The translations under genes and the position numbers were made by a program. 5,754 nucleotides of DNA from Hyphomicrobiaceae bacterium (GTDB lineage: Bacteria; Pseudomonadota; Alphaproteobacteria; Rhizobiales; Hyphomicrobiaceae): contig JAFMSC010000292.1 of NCBI GenBank assembly GCA_017353825.1, forward strand, positions 1 to 5,754. Reading direction: 5' to 3'. Positions 5,499 to 5,754 of the stretch are shown here, piece by piece (the stretch's first letter is position 1; every line of letters begins with the position of its first letter). The notes beneath the pieces were generated by a model, which made no database searches, was not told the origin of the DNA, and was given only the letters and a program-made list of their open reading frames with translations.

Positions 5499-5754
5499 AT
5501 CGGCCCAAGGCTGAGGCCCTGACGCCATACGCAAGCTCGACCCAGAGTCCGTCCGGTCCGCGGCTGTCCGGTTGCCTCCCGCTGGAGGTTGTCGGATTGA
5601 TCGGGGACGGGGGCGACCGTCGCTCTCGCTGGCCGAGACGGCATCGTGCCCGTGGTTGTGCACACCAGGGTTCGATGCCGGTTGGGTGTTGTACGCGCTG
5701 TTGGACCATGCCAAGGACCTGGTGGCGCCCACGCCCTTGCCGGCTCTCCGGGGG
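5499..5754. other. 256-bp right end without a supported gene
   Basis: No frame here has both a start with a ribosome binding site and a protein-like sequence. The longest minus-strand frames (covering 5080-5709 and 5334-5732) are Arg/Ser/Pro-rich and antisense to the cysteine peptide gene. A plus-strand frame from about 5600 to the edge reads PGFDAGWVLYALLDHAKDLV, which looks moderately protein-like but has no visible start, so a gene fragment or a gene beyond the edge cannot be excluded. A small CCTCC-CGCT-GGAGG hairpin lies near 5576-5589, with no T-run. Confidence 0.35.

Noticed and set aside
5080..5732. Long minus-strand frames at the right end (209, 186 and 132 codons)
   Set aside because: They are antisense to the secreted peptide gene, have low-complexity Arg/Ser/Pro composition, and three overlapping frames are open at once, as expected in GC-rich noncoding or antisense DNA.
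1..5754. A defence island or novel immune operon built around the caspase
   Set aside because: No nuclease, reverse transcriptase, NTPase switch, toxin or sensor gene is next to it, and the signal peptide argues for an envelope role. Nothing in the window supports a defence assignment.

Overview
The window is GC-rich and codes mainly on the minus strand. The codon use, the start contexts and the mix of a secreted caspase-like/TPR protein, a tandem universal stress protein and small exported proteins suggest an alphaproteobacterium, probably of the Rhizobiales (Bradyrhizobium/Mesorhizobium-like). That assignment is inference from style. No rRNA, tRNA or phylogenetic marker gene is present.

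Layout. Positions 1-2963 (minus) hold one very large gene, open through 987 codons and cut by the left edge of the window. It encodes a predicted exported caspase-like (peptidase C14) protein: signal peptide, caspase fold with a His127/Cys177 dyad, helical linker, TPR-like helices, then nine tandem 48-residue repeats encoded by exact 144-bp periods. Positions 2964-3519 hold a small membrane-anchored protein gene (3256-3519, minus) and a doubtful ATGA-overlapping small ORF (3008-3259, minus). Positions 3520-4114 contain no confident gene, only a weak 48-codon ORF (3840-3986, minus) and a short stretch resembling the 3' end of 16S rRNA. Positions 4115-4981 (minus) encode a tandem two-domain universal stress protein with both ATP-binding motifs intact. 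After a 292-bp divergent intergenic region, 5274-5498 (plus) encodes a 74-residue secreted peptide with four cysteines spaced exactly six residues apart. Positions 5499-5754 hold no gene I can support.

How it fits together. The genes do not form an obvious operon, because gaps of 290-600 bp separate the confident ones. The shared theme is at most stress and the cell envelope: a cytoplasmic ATP-binding Usp protein, and three products with export or membrane signals. No restriction, toxin-antitoxin, CRISPR, phage or transposase gene is visible, so there is no direct evidence of a defence island. The most unusual items are the exported caspase-repeat protein with its homogenised repeat array, the regular-cysteine peptide, and a hairpin that could cover that peptide's ribosome binding site.
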